Shown piece after piece: positions 1-12,559 of a stretch of DNA of 64,000 bases. The stretch is taken from positions 8,966,713 to 9,030,712 of the forward strand of contig NC_045142.1 of the NCBI RefSeq assembly GCF_008831285.2, written 5' to 3'. How positions within the stretch are numbered: the stretch's first letter is position 1; each line of letters starts with the position of its first letter. Position numbers and translations under genes: made by a program. Under the pieces are notes generated by a model. It was not told the DNA's origin. It did no database searches and saw nothing but the letters and a program-made list of their open reading frames with translations. Source of the DNA: Nymphaea colorata. Taxonomy: Eukaryota; Streptophyta; Magnoliopsida; Nymphaeales; Nymphaeaceae.

Positions 1-352
1 TGCCTTCTGTTGCCTTTTCGAACCTCATAGGGCTATTATGTAGCTTGCCTATTACAACACAAGAAGAACAGGAAAGTTTGATAACACAGACAGCGAAGGA
101 AAAAGCTCAAATCACTCACATGGAATTGATGTACGGGTCATTATTCTCTATTTCACATGATACACTTTCTTCAGAAGAAGTTCCAATCAACGGCTTCAAC
201 TACTTAAATTCAACTGACAACCCAATCTCTTTCAGTTTTGCCTTTTGCAAGAACAGATTTCCCGAGAGATCTCCGTTACAAATATACAACCACCAAAGAT
301 GCTAAAAGAGAAAAAAAAAGAAAAAAACAATTCCAAATCGAGGCATACAAAA

Positions 353-3300
353 TCACACAGACAAACCAGACTGCTCATTTGATACAGAGGACTCCAAAAG
401 TCGGTAAACTGTAATCTCCTGCTGCTTGAAGTATCTTCTATCTTCTTCATCCACAAGAACAAGGTTCAGATAGTACTTCACACTGAATTTGTTGTTTATG
501 TTGCGGTATGTGGGTGTAAGTTCGTATGGACTCAAAAACAGCCTAATTGGAATTGATTCCCCTGCAGAATAAGTAATTTTGATTTTAAAATGTAAATTAA
601 AGAAACAGTGAAACAACAACCTTCTCAATCGTAAAACAATATCCAACTTTACTCAACAAAATGTCCACATTCAGCACAGAAGTGAGAACATGCCAGCTTA
701 GGTCCCCTTGTGCGGTATTATAAGCATTTTCACATTTTTGGCTACTAAAATGGTGTTAAAATGTGGAAATAGACTAGGCGCTGGGACTTAGAATAGTGAA
801 CCCCTTAGATGGAGCCATGAAGGTCATAAACTTCAATATAGACCATGCTCCATATTGTCCTCCATGCTTTTGATCAGTCAATCTCCCTCACATTTTCTTT
901 TAGGTTTTTTTGAAAAACCTTGTTTTACTTCTAAGTTCTAAACATTAGCATAAGCCTCAGAACTTTTAAAAAGTAAGAACGAAAAAGACTTTACCTAAAG
1001 GGTATGAGATTTTCGAGGTACTTTCTTATGAAGTAAATAACAACTAGAACAGTTCGCTAATACAAAAAGAAACCAAAAGCAAAAGTAGAATTTGTAAAAT
1101 CCTTTTTGGTAAAAACTAGTGAAAGTATCATATTAACCTGACATTTGTTGGTAAGACTTCGAAAAATCTCAATCACATTTCAGGAACATGTTCGAAAACT
1201 TCACAATGTTTTACTGAGATTATCAGCTAAACAAAATGTTTCCATCGTGCAGATTTTTCCTGTAATTAAGCTTTTGGTACAAGTAACTGCCCACCTGAAA
1301 TAAGAGTTAGCCAAAAATACATATATAATTAGTATTAAAGCTGTTAAACCAAAGCTAAATTCAATTGTCATTGCCATATGCAATGCACGTCACACTTCAC
1401 AGCGTAATCTCCAACACCTATAGCTAGCTTTCTTCAGAATAAGGTACATGGAAGGGAAGGAAAAAATACATTGTGACATGAAGGCACACTGCAGATTTTG
1501 GTTTGCTACCTACACGTTAACTCTTGGCACCTAGATCTGTTTGCTTGAAGTATGGTAATCGTGAAGATATTGCAAAAAGAGATCATGATAAACGTACCTC
1601 GGACAGGTGCACCATCCATTAGTTCAAATTTTGCAAGAGTTTCTGTCTCCACATAAGTATTAGGGCCAGAACCAGTAGATTCTCGACGTCTGATCTCAAG
1701 TTCCATGTTCTTAATCTTGATTCTCACAAGAAGAAAATATATTTTGCCAATAATAACATCCTTAAGGTGATACCTGGGTTAGAAAACATGTTATTTAACT
1801 TAGCCACATAAAAGTGCACTTTGTTATCTAAAAATAAGGTAAAGGAGCTTACTTGCTTTTACTGTACTCAAATTCTATGTGAAGACAGTCCTCAATTCCA
1901 ACCTCCATCTGGACAAGCAAAATGATGATTATGATAATAACAATAATAATAATCATAACCAGCTGTCGCTCTGGAAAAATTAACCACTATTTAAGCATGA
2001 AAAGTTATGCACTTGCATGAGATAACAAACTTTTCTATGTTGATACTCAGTTTTGTCTAAGAAGCAAGGATATTTTGTGTTCTTGCACTTATTCTAGGAC
2101 TATTCACATGTCTGCAATGGCATTGGTGGAGAGCATCTCCAAAAATTTGAGCTTGGGGACACGACTACACACACATACATAAAACTCCATGATATATATA
2201 TATAGCTGCTTGGGCATTGAGAACAAAGGGGTCAAGAGGGACACCCCCCCTCCTTTCCTTTGCACAGGGCTCCACTCTTTCTTTTTCCTTTTTGGTTGCT
2301 TCAGCGGCAGATTTTCTAACCTTTTTGTAAATTTGTCACAACTTGTTATCCTCTTTGTAAATGATTTCCTATTTTGTCACCCTCTCTCTATCTATAGTGA
2401 TACATTGATCCCCGTTTCAAAAGCTTCGCCCAAGGGGATAATAAAAGAGAGATTTAAAAAAAACAAAAACCTATAAAAACCCTAAGCCAGTCATGCATGC
2501 CCACTTCCACTCCAAGCTGGTAAGTTCTCCTCTTCCTCTTCCGTCTTTCTTCTCCTCCTCCTCCAGATTCCTCCCTTTTCCTTCCTTTTTTGGCAATGAC
2601 TGCCACACCCCAGGAGCATCCTCACCAGCAAGATCCACTATGAGGGTGTGGCACCCATAATGGTGTGTCCAATTTCCATGCATCACAGAATTGTAATGTA
2701 TTTCTTACATTGAACTTATATGTGCATTTTACTGCTTTCGGTCAGATAATGAGGCACAATAATCTAGTGGCTGATTGACCAGAACAATAAAGAAGGCATC
2801 CATCACTATATATCTAGTAGATTAGACCACAAATGCCATGACACTAACCTTGATACTGTTATTAATTGATGGCAATGGGGTATAATTGCGCACCTGAAAA
2901 TACAGAAACAAGCAAGTGAAGTTCAGATACAAAGGAAACCATATAATTTACAAAAATAACAGTTGGCCAGTTGTGCATGCATCTCACACTATGGATTACA
3001 TGTTTGGGCAGTTTCTGCCATTCATAGTCAAGTAACTTTGTGTGTTCACATGAGAGAGAAAGATGGCAATCAAACTGAACTGAAATGGGAATAAGATGAG
3101 AAGCAGAACAGCAACAAAATCCAAGCAACAAACAAATAGAATTACTTGTAAAGAATACAGGCTACTCGACTAATTTCAGCTCTGTAAAGGCAACAAAAAG
3201 GCAACACTTTACAGAATCTCCACTAGTCAGCTAATAACTAGTCCAACTAGTCAATCGAGTCAGTCATCAACCAACCAGTGCTTCCAACCAGCTACTAGTT

Positions 3301-6300
3301 GGCCAAACTAGTCAATCAATCAGACTAGTCGTTGGTCAATTAACTAATCCCTGACTTATAAAAATATATGCAAATTTGTTGTATAGATTTATATGTTTTC
3401 CTATCTCCATTAAATATATGCATTTATATATTGATTGCCCATGTCAGACTCCAATTTTTGACAATTTAGGATACACCAAATTAACTTTCATCTAGTGACG
3501 AGAAAAGGAGCTCAACAGTTGGCACCATTTTCCCTTTTGATAGAGAATAACTACACAAGACCAAAATTGAATTGGTTAATCCAAAAACATGGCATCTTGA
3601 ACCTAGGATGAATGCAAATATTATACAAGACAAAACTATCTATCCTATCAAAGCTGGAAAAGTACTTGAAGTCTCATTCAAAATGACGGACTATATAATT
3701 TGCTGCATTATAATACATTACTGTAAAGACCAATTTGTACCAAAAAGGGCCATTTGAGCTTTTAATAAGGGAAAGAGCTATGAGCATTCATAACGACTGC
3801 AAATAGTACACAACAAAATATGGCCATCAATATCATTCACTGCAATTTGTCTGGCTTTTCTAATAATATGGTCACCAATATGTTAGATACTTTTTAAACG
3901 ATAAAAGTTGATTCACTTGTTGAAACCAAAGCATCATGATTCACAATTTACAACTAGAACAATCAAATTTTGCAAACGGCAATAGTGACAAGGAAGTAAA
4001 ATATCAAAGAATAGCTAAGAGTTTTAACTTTTAGTTACTAAATAGTAAATACTAAGACAACATTCTACTGTATGAGATAATAACATTATAATACATAACA
4101 AACGACCTTTTTTCCCCTCAAAAATTGAAATTGTCAAATTTGACTCTCTAATATTGGTCAAAAGTGAACGTTGGTGTGTTTATCAGCTATACATAGACCA
4201 CTTTCAAGCCACGCCTAGAGCCACATCCATGTCCCCCTGCATCAACAATGATGCAGCAACCTTGTAGGAGTGTCCATATGACACAGCTATGGAGTTAAAG
4301 TTTACATTGTCATGAACAATGTTTCTGGAACTGAAGACTAATTGCTTAGCCATAATTTGAATTATGATATAAGAATATCATACTATACTCTTGAATGCCA
4401 GTAAAGGAAAAGAACAAAATGCTAAAACGGCCAAAATTATAAATAATTAAAGCATCCGCTTATGAAGTACATGAAATAAATTGCTTAAGGAAACAATTAA
4501 TTTTTTGTTCAATGTGGTTCTCACTTAAATCTGAAATTTGACTTGCAAATCCAATTATGCAACTTAGCCCCAATAAGAGTTAAAACTTAAAAGTAACAAG
4601 AGAAAGACAAGTTACCCAAAAATCCTGGTATTCAACAATGTTACTGACATAGTTACGACTGACGGTCACTTTCAGAATATACCTGCAAATTTGCAACAGA
4701 TACTCATTAAAATGAAACATTTTATGCTTACTCGAGGCAAAATGCACATTGCAAATGAAGCTACTGAAACATCAAAAAGGATTCCAGTTTGTTGAGTGGT
4801 TACTGATACAAGTACAAACAACATGGTAATAAGAACAAAGCCAAAGAAAAATAGCAATAAACTCCTGTACTTTGAAAAATCAATGCTGCTCCACCACATG
4901 TCCAATGGCCAATACTCTGACATTAAGCTTGCCTACCAAAGTATCCTCTAGCAACACTAGACAAAGAAAATGAATGTACTAATGAAATTCCTTATCAAAT
5001 ACACAATATAAGATTCATTAGGTGCAAAAATGTAGACGAGGCCAGTGGTTTGGAAGAATAAAAGCCATATTTTTCTGGTCTAATAAGTTGGTTACACCAT
5101 CTGTCATTCAGAACAAATTTGCAAGGGAACTCTACCAGCAAAGAAACCAGGATTGTTCAGTTCAAGTCACGAGGCAAGAGTCAGAAACATACCTGAGTCT
5201 CACATTTACTCCATTGTAGGACTCATATGGCATTTCAACAGTGGAGAACTCAAATGGATACGTTTTCTTTTCATAGATTTCACCAGGAACATCCAATTCC
5301 CGCACTGCAAATGGAAAATAAGCACCTTAAGTATGAAAAGAAATGAAACCTTATGTTTTCAAACCAATTGAAAGACAGCCAATTCAACCATCCCCTATTT
5401 CCTGTGGACTGAGAAAACTCTGGATTTTTAGGCTGAATCTTCCCAAATGACACTTAAAGGAGTTCACATCATCAAACTTTAGTTAATGATAAAAAGGATG
5501 ACAATGAAAATTAAAAAAGACAAGATAAAACACATGCTTATGCAAAATACATTTGGAAAAAAATCCATAATAACAGACAAGATGTATTAATAACAAAGAA
5601 AAGATCCAGATTTTGGGATTTAGCCTTTGGACCACATACACTGGCTCACATTTGCAGAAGCCCAATGCATCAATAGTCTATCGCAATGAAGACTAGGTTA
5701 CCAACAAACACATGCACAGAATAAAGTAAACCACAGCCAATTCGTATCCAAAAATATTCAAAAGATGAAACTATTCCATGCTAACTGTAAAAATTTTTTA
5801 GGAGAGGCCTGGTTCATTATGCAGCTGGATACATAAGAGAGAGAGAGAGAGAGAGTAAAAATCTGCAAAAGAAAGTATGCATAGGTCAAAGCATATTCTT
5901 AAGGACCATAGAAGCAAAAACACAGTAGTTGATGCCAAAATAACTTTATTCACTTTTTCTTAATGATGTTTTGCTCATGGTTTGGAATAATAATGACATG
6001 CGCCATCATTATAAATATTAAAACCAACTTCAAGTTCATGGTACTTACCCAATGATGTGAAGTCATAAAAGTTGCCACGGTCAAAATAGAGCTCTGTTAG
6101 TGAAACAGAGAAATTGGTCAAGCAATGAACTCCAAGCACAAAAGAGAAAATGAACTATCACTATTAAGCCAAATGCAGACAAAAGATGTAGAGAACCTAC
6201 ATTGAAGAATAGAACTGCAAAATTAACAAAAGATGGCACAAACTCATAAAGCACATAAACAACTAAAGACCAATGGACATGGATAACTGGATCAGAAATG

Positions 6301-9300
6301 CCCAGCTTTATTGCTGAGCAAATTGTGAACCATCTAAACTAGAGTCCCTGCGTTTTGACTCAACTATTCACTATTCAATAACTACCCATAATTCTACAGC
6401 TTTGTTGTGGTTTCTAATGATCCTCTATCAATCCCCTAAATCCTCTACTCCATCATGTGTGATAAGGGCATGCCCAAAGAGCTAAAGCACCTGAACAGGC
6501 ACAACACACTCAGACTGGATGTGGATGGGATGCATCGCGCATGATCAACCTGCCATATAAAGGGTGCCTAATGCAGTTCTTCCTGGCAACCTCCTTAGCC
6601 AGCCTTAATCAGCCCAGTGCTGGCCCTTCTCGGCCTCCTTGGCAAGTACCCTGCTGAATCTGGTTAATGGCCCTTTGAACCACAGTAAGCTCCATAGAAA
6701 GGCCATAACTCCCCAAGGAACTCCATTCAGCCTGAAAATTCAGCAGCCAACCTCCTTATCTGTTGGACTGCTCCTCTACTTGTCTCAGTAAGAACCCACT
6801 GTCATCCACCCTGAGCATCACCATAGCTGCCGCATCTAAGACACCCTGGACCACAATCCCAACCTCTTATCTGTTGGACTGCTCCTCTACTTGTCTCAGT
6901 AAGAACCATTGTCACATACGGGTATTATACGGAGAGTTATTTTTTGGGTATAATACGGCAAAATTATATATCTTGGGAAAATTTTTAATAAATTAAAAAA
7001 TCCTAAAAATTAGGTAAAAGTAAAACAAATAAAAAAAACTAATAATAAGACTTTGAAAAATGAGTAGATAAAATCATAAACATGATAGGATGTAGGTGAA
7101 AAGTAGTATACTAAAAGCAAATAATAGCCATATGCAAGATTTACGAAATAATAAATTTGGTTGGTCTCCATGCTAGACCCAATTTACTCAATCGCAAGAT
7201 ATGAAGGCTGGGTTAATGGAGGAGTTAGTGCTACGGGTAAGGGGTTTCGTAGGAGCAGCTGGGCTCTCTCTCCCTCTCTTCTTTATTGCATCTAATTTTC
7301 TGTAAACCATCTCTCTCTCCTCTTTATTACATGATTAATCTTCATTACTACATGCACCTTTCAGCACTCTCTCTTCTTTATTATGCTTAATTTTCTGGTT
7401 AATCATCTCTCTCTTCTTTAATACATTTAAAAGATAGAAACTCATCATTTGGCTGAACACCTAAAAAGAAAATCTAACGTCCAGTAAAAAAACACAAAAA
7501 AGGCACGAACAAAATGCATATAAACTCATCATTTGGCTGAACACCTAAAAAGAAAATCTAATATCCAGTAAAAAAAACACAAAAAAGGCACAAACAAAAT
7601 GCATATTTTTTGCGTTTTTCATTTTCTGACATTTTTTAAAAAAGACGCATTGTTTTATTGACGTTTAATACGGCTGACTTATATTTAACGTATCTATCAC
7701 TTTTTCTTCAAATAAATATTTGTGACAATAAGAACCCACCGTCATCCACGCTGAGCATCACCATAGCTGCACATCTGAGACACCCTAGACAACAATCCCA
7801 ACTGAGCCTAGAGTCTTATCCCCTTCCCTTTAAAATTGAACTATATCAACATTCTATTAAAACCCAAGGGAACCTTCTCCAGCATGCAGAGCTACTGGGC
7901 CTCAACTGCTATCTCTGCACCTTGCATGGGTAACACAAATAAATCAACAGTAAACTGGCTCCTCTGCATTTCCAACCTAAATTGAGGACATCTCTCCTCA
8001 CATCTTAACATGTCAACTCAACCACCATATCAAAGTTATTTGTTGAGTTATGCTACATCCACTTTTCTTTGTTGTCTTCCAACAAATAAAACTATGGCTC
8101 GACTCTGCATCCACTAGGATTTGACTAGCTTGCTGTTAATCTTCTCGGCTAGCCACTGGCATGAAACATGTTTGCTCTAGCCAATGTGTGAAACAAGTTT
8201 GCTCTAGCCAATGTGTGAAACAAGTTTGCTCTAGCCAATGTGTGAAACAAGTTTGCTCTTCTCTTTTATGCAATTTGGGTCTACCTTGCTCTCTGTCATC
8301 CCTTTCTAGGTGACATCCTATTTGGTCTGACATCTTTTCGCCAATTGCCTGTCATCTTGACCTTGCCCTTGGTGATTATCACCAGCTTTAAGCACCGCAA
8401 CAGGTCATATGGACAAGAAGACTGGATCTCTATCTCAATATCGTCTTTAAGCCCTAACTCCCAACCCTTTTCCCCAAAACAGCTTCAACTAGTACTTCCA
8501 TCTCCACTATCATACTGCCAACTTCCTCAAAGTTGGCTTGTAACTTCTTAGCTAACTCTGTTTGCTTGATCTTGGCGAACCTCAACAGCATGAACCAGAT
8601 AGTAAAGACTCTCAAGAAATGTAACCATGTTGGTAGCAATGCTGAATATCGCACAACCTGAACCACCAAAAGGCATCTCTTTTGAGATGCAATGCCATCA
8701 GCCTCACCCACTAGTGAATGGCAACCAACTAATACGCCAAAAGGAAATGCACGACTCTAAACACACAGCTAATTAGGTCTTCACTATTAATTTAAGGAAA
8801 GAGAAATTGGGGTCGTTACTTGTCTTGCGTCCATACTTCACTTACATATGTCGTTGTAACATATTGCAATTGAGAGTGCAGCCCTGCTGTGCTTGGTTGC
8901 AATATTGCCCCTCGCATCGACAATCAGGGTGCTCCTATTTTGTGATTTCCCCTCAATCTTTCCTGTGTTATGGACGATGCAAGGAGCTGCAGCATCATCT
9001 GCTTCAACTCTTTCTAACCCAGTAGAATTGTTCCACCACTTAGATTGATGGTCCCCAATTCCCTAACTGTGCTCCTGTTTTGACTGTCTAGAGTTTTGGT
9101 TCTTTCCTCTAAATGTCATTGCATGTCCTCCACTTGTTTGTTATAGTTGTTGAGCACTGGTATGATGCCATCCCTTCTTTCCTTATTATATTATCATCCA
9201 TCCCGTGACCTGGCTTTGATATCAAACTTGTTCTAACCCTTCTTCGACATTAACCTGCCCAAAATAGTAAAACAAACACTATAGAAACCGGTATACCAGG

Positions 9301-10688
9301 GTGGCTAGAGAGGAACAACTAAAATTGAGAGAAAGTGAGAAGAAGATGAATGGAAAAAAGAGGAAAGGAATAAAGACTGTTGATAATAATTGGCTTCTAT
9401 TTCGGGAAACATAATACCTCCAAGTAACTCCTGATTGTGCAAACATAATAGCGAACCCTACAATTACTTTCCAATATTATGCAGCTTCATCAATACTGGT
9501 TATTATTTGAACTTGGAGTGAAATAAAATTCAACAGAAAATAATGAACAAATAGATGAAGGAATTACTTGCCATCACATTTTATTGCAGAGATGTAAACA
9601 AGGCACACCTATGAGGATGTATATGCATGTTAACACGATTGAGATATGTCAGAATTCTGAACCCTCAGAGCATATCAACCACAATATCTTATCAAAGAAA
9701 GAACATGTGCAGATAAAGACTACAAAGTTGTGGCAACAAATTTACAGCAATCAAGACACATCAAAGATAGTCAACCTATTTGCCCAAGAAGCTCAATTTT
9801 TACACCATTGTGTTCAACCTTCTTTCCTGGAACTGGTTCGATAGAAACCTGCATTAATTTCACTATCACGCTCAGATCGCAGCAAAGAATGAAATCAGCC
9901 TCCTAAGTCAGAACAAAATCTTTAAAAGCATCAGAAGAACAAAAAAATTCTCAACAAGAAAAGGCAGTTACCTCCCCCACAATATTTTCTTGACTTTGGA
10001 AAAGCGGCACCGATGCTGTTTGGCCATTTTCTTTTTTAATGATAGCCTACAGAAAGAAGACACGCACAAGAATCAGACCTTCTCCATGCACCCCCATCTT
10101 CATCGATGACAAGAATTGTCAAACATCGATACTTCCCAGCAATTAACAGATAAATATAGCAATTTTTGGACACAACAAGATTCTCCAGACATGGTCAAAC
10201 AAGCATCAGGCACCTAAACATTTCATCATTGGCTTACCTATTTGCACCTCTATGGTTTCATTGCTAGTTGAAATCCTCCATCCATCCATCCATCTGGATG
10301 TCTCACACATGCAGCCCAATGCATACCAGGCTGTGTGTGTGAGACATCCAGATGGACAAATGGCCGGAGGAATCCAATAACCCATGCATATTCATATTAT
10401 GTATATACATGTATATAAATAACGCACATCTAACTGAATTTATACCTTTGTGACACGAGTTTCCATACTTTATTAATCTAGATATTGTATATATCAGTGC
10501 AGACAAGTGCGTCATACGAAACACAGAGGTTTGCAGAAAATCAGAAAGATTTAGCAAGAGCTCCATTACAGTCTCTCGATTTCTTGTGCTGCCAAATAAT
10601 GTCCTCTAAATCACATTATTATATGCCAGCTTATACATACATACATATATACATATATGAATACATATAAATATATATATATATATAT

Positions 10689-10729
<41 letters not shown>

Positions 10730-10970
10730 GCAGAGGTTTGCTGAAGCCAGAAAGATTTAGCAAAGAGCACCATTACAGACTCTCCCTTCTGCTACCAAAT
10801 AGTCTCATCCTCTGAAAAGACATTGGATTTCCCAGCTCAGAATAACCGCGAAAGAGCCTACTTCAAGAACATCCAAAGATGCAAGCAATCATTACCTGCT
10901 TACGTGTTCTTCCATCAGCAAACCTGATAAAGATGTTACATGGCGGCTTGAATGCTCCTACAATGTAGTT
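353..10970 (-). CDS. VPS26: Vacuolar protein sorting-associated protein 26 (retromer subunit), 10 coding exons, start codon not located
   Basis: VPS26 is the arrestin-fold subunit of the retromer core (VPS26-VPS29-VPS35), which recycles vacuolar sorting receptors from endosomes. Ten exons join in one frame: 10970-10896, 10046-9972, 9848-9776, 6093-6049, 5304-5193, 4682-4616, 2893-2849, 1908-1853, 1773-1598 and 561-353 (stop TGA at 355-353). All introns are GT-AG. The 933 nt encode 310 residues, against about 300 in plant homologues. Recognisable blocks in order are NYIVGAFKPPCNI, KKENGQT, PLFQSQENI, GKKVEHNGVK, DRGNFYDFTSL, DVPGEIYEKKTYPFEF, MEVGIEDCLHIEFEY, KDVIIGKIYFLLVRIKIKN, ELMDGAPVRGESIPIRLFL and NLVLVDEEDRRYFKQQEI. 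The C-terminal tail after YRLLESS is slightly longer than I recall for the family. The first recognised exon opens with AAC directly after its acceptor, so the Met codon must lie in an upstream exon. Identity is secure; the start is open. Confidence 0.95.
3218..3335. repeat. Cluster of ACTAGT-containing short repeats
   Basis: Five to six degenerate copies of ACTAGTC or CTAGTC separated by 8-25 bases lie within about 120 bp, in the VPS26 intron between the exons at 2893 and 4616. Some copies read as CTAGTTGG on the other strand, so the block is partly palindromic. It looks like a decayed short-period or MITE-like repeat. No coding content was seen. Confidence 0.45.
6749..6907. repeat. 112-bp tandem duplication, second copy split by an insertion
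   Basis: The first copy starts at 6749 and the second at 6861 (period 112). Both contain TCTGTTGGACTGCTCCTCTA and TTGTCTCAGTAAGAACC. The second copy stops at 6907 and resumes at 7729 after an 821-bp insertion, continuing to about 7804 with the same GAGCATCACCATAGCTGC stretch seen in the first copy. The order of events is therefore duplication first, transposition second. Confidence 0.8.
6908..7728. mobile_element. Non-autonomous DNA transposon with short TIRs and 8-bp target-site duplication
   Basis: The element starts ATTGTCACATAC and ends ATTTGTGACAA, giving an 8-bp inverted repeat TTGTCACA/TGTGACAA near its ends. It is flanked by direct TAAGAACC copies at 6900-6907 and 7729-7736. The uninterrupted target sequence can be seen in the neighbouring tandem copy, which confirms the borders. 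The interior is AT-rich, has CT-rich stretches around 7260-7420 and an 84-bp tandem duplication, and encodes no transposase. An 8-bp duplication fits hAT, and a 9-bp reading with one mismatch would fit Mutator-like elements; the family is unresolved. It sits in a VPS26 intron. Confidence 0.7.
7438..7606. repeat. 84-bp direct tandem duplication
   Basis: Two near-identical 84-bp copies start at 7438 and 7522. Each begins AAACTCATCATTTGGCTGAA and ends with AACAAAATGCATA. They differ by a few substitutions and one A-run length change. The pair lies inside the 6908-7728 element. Confidence 0.85.
8163..8258. repeat. 27-bp tandem repeat, about 3.5 copies
   Basis: Units start at 8163, 8190 and 8217, with a partial copy at 8244. 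The core is TTTGCTCTAGCCAATGTGTG. The period of 27 is a multiple of three, so the minus strand repeats the peptide EQTCFTHWL in frame. It lies in the decayed LTR-element region, so this is more likely replication slippage than a selected protein repeat. Confidence 0.9.
10290..10355. repeat. Long inverted repeat able to form a hairpin
   Basis: The left arm (10290-10316, CCATCTGGATGTCTCACACA...) and right arm (10329-10355, ...TGTGTGAGACATCCAGATGG) are complementary over about 26 bases with one small bulge near the loop. The loop is 12 bases. It sits in the VPS26 intron between the exons at 10046 and 10896, so the pre-mRNA would carry this hairpin. A MITE-derived foldback is the simplest reading. 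Confidence 0.8.
10671..10726. repeat. AT-rich microsatellite
   Basis: Two (AT)n tracts separated by a short interruption, in a VPS26 intron, follow a TACA/TATA-rich stretch from about 10630. Confidence 0.9.
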
Positions 10971-12559
10971 CTAAGAGAAAGAACAGCACACTATTAGAAA
11001 TATCCTCAGAAACCAAATAAAATAAATTTACATTGGAGCAGCACATAGATTAGATGTCCCATAAAACCACGACTTAAAAACACAGATGAGGAAGCATCAG
11101 CAAGTACTATAGAAAACTGGAACCAGAACATCCTAATCGTTAACAAGTTAAATGAATAAAACTTTACAAAGATAACGGTTGCCAGAAATAAATAGAGGCA
11201 TAATAGAGCAAATATAATTCCAGAGCCAATTACAAATCAATGCAGATCAAGCATCCATAAGGTGAAAATAACAGCAACTTTGTTTAATTATTCTTCCCAT
11301 AGACACGTCAAAGTTCCCACTTATCACCTGGTGCCAGTTTTCCAAGCAACTCAATCAGGAAAATGACATCTCAAAGCCTTATCCAGGTGATAATAACCCA
11401 AAAAATCGGCATTACTAGCACACAAAGAACCAATAAAAGGTCAAAGTAACAACCTTAGACTAAGTGGAGAAAAAGTACATCTCAAAAAGGAAAAAGAAAA
11501 AGAAAAAATCCACAAACATAAGATCCAACATGGTAGATAAAATGCAAGCATATTAATTAATTTGACATATAACGTTCAGATATTTAACTGCAAATACACC
11601 ACATTGTTCTCACTCACATATTTATCCCCAATATGTACCATTGTCAACCTTATTGAATTAATTTGATCAGTAAAACACCATTATTTTGAATGTTTGAATC
11701 TAAACATGAACAAAAAAATAATACCATTGAATAAGGAAACCCAAACACCCCGAGGAACTCGTGGATATGGACCAAAGGACACTTTTGGCAGTACAAATGG
11801 TGCACAGGTGACGTACCAAGTAATAAAAATTAAAAAATATTAAAAAATAAACACCATGGCAAGGAATATGTTGCCAACACAAGTTCTTACATAGAACCAG
11901 TAACCAACACATCTATATCAGTTTCTCACATACATGACAAAAAAGACAATATTGGTTTGAGTTGGTGGATATGAAGTACCATTATTAATTTGTTATATGG
12001 AGGCCTTGCACTAAATTACCTGCATTATCACAACAAAAAGAAAACAATGACAACAAGATATAAATACCAATGCACATAAAATTAACATGATAATGACTCA
12101 AAGAGTTGCCAAAGGATAAGGATTCCGAAAAATAACTAAATGGGAACTTCAAGGAAGAAATCAGTTAATTAGTAGCTACAAGGAGCATGCAAGAGAAGAC
12201 CAATTACAAAAGAAACTGAAACTTCTAAAGAAATTTCCTTTTAGAAACATGAAGATAATAAAAGAACCAATAGCTTAATTGTGAAAAAAAAAAGTTCCCT
12301 TTTAGAGTCACGTATATAACCTATTAGGCAAGAATCAATGGCCTAATAGTGGAGAAGACTTCTCTAAAATTGATGGAGTGCTCATTCAGTGAGAGAGAGA
12401 GAGAGAATTGCAATTCTATTGTCAAAATTCAAGGAAGAGGACAGCCCAGCAAAATGCTGGAAAAGGATCCACTTGTTATCATCGAATATGGGCTTATTTT
12501 CACGGTGTTCTAGTAGGCTCACACCTAGAGAGGTGTAACTACTTTTCAGGGATTAAATT

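Larger units (their letters stand above)
6300..9260 (-). mobile_element. Relic of an LTR retrotransposon (gag side) inside a VPS26 intron
   Basis: Read on the minus strand, a TGATATCAAAGCCA sequence at about 9224-9211 resembles the TGGTATCAGAGC primer-binding site matching initiator-Met tRNA. It is followed by broken gag-like open frames, for example one rich in Glu, Lys and Leu around 8711-8454. Moderate GC content here stands out against the intron. No intact frame, protease or reverse transcriptase was recognised, and no pair of LTRs was found, so this is a truncated and decayed piece. It fills most of the 3.7 kb intron between the exons at 6093 and 9776 and has itself been hit by a later insertion (6908-7728). 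Confidence 0.45.

Noticed and set aside
8163-8258. CRISPR-like array
   Set aside because: Units abut without spacers in plant nuclear DNA; it is a simple tandem repeat.
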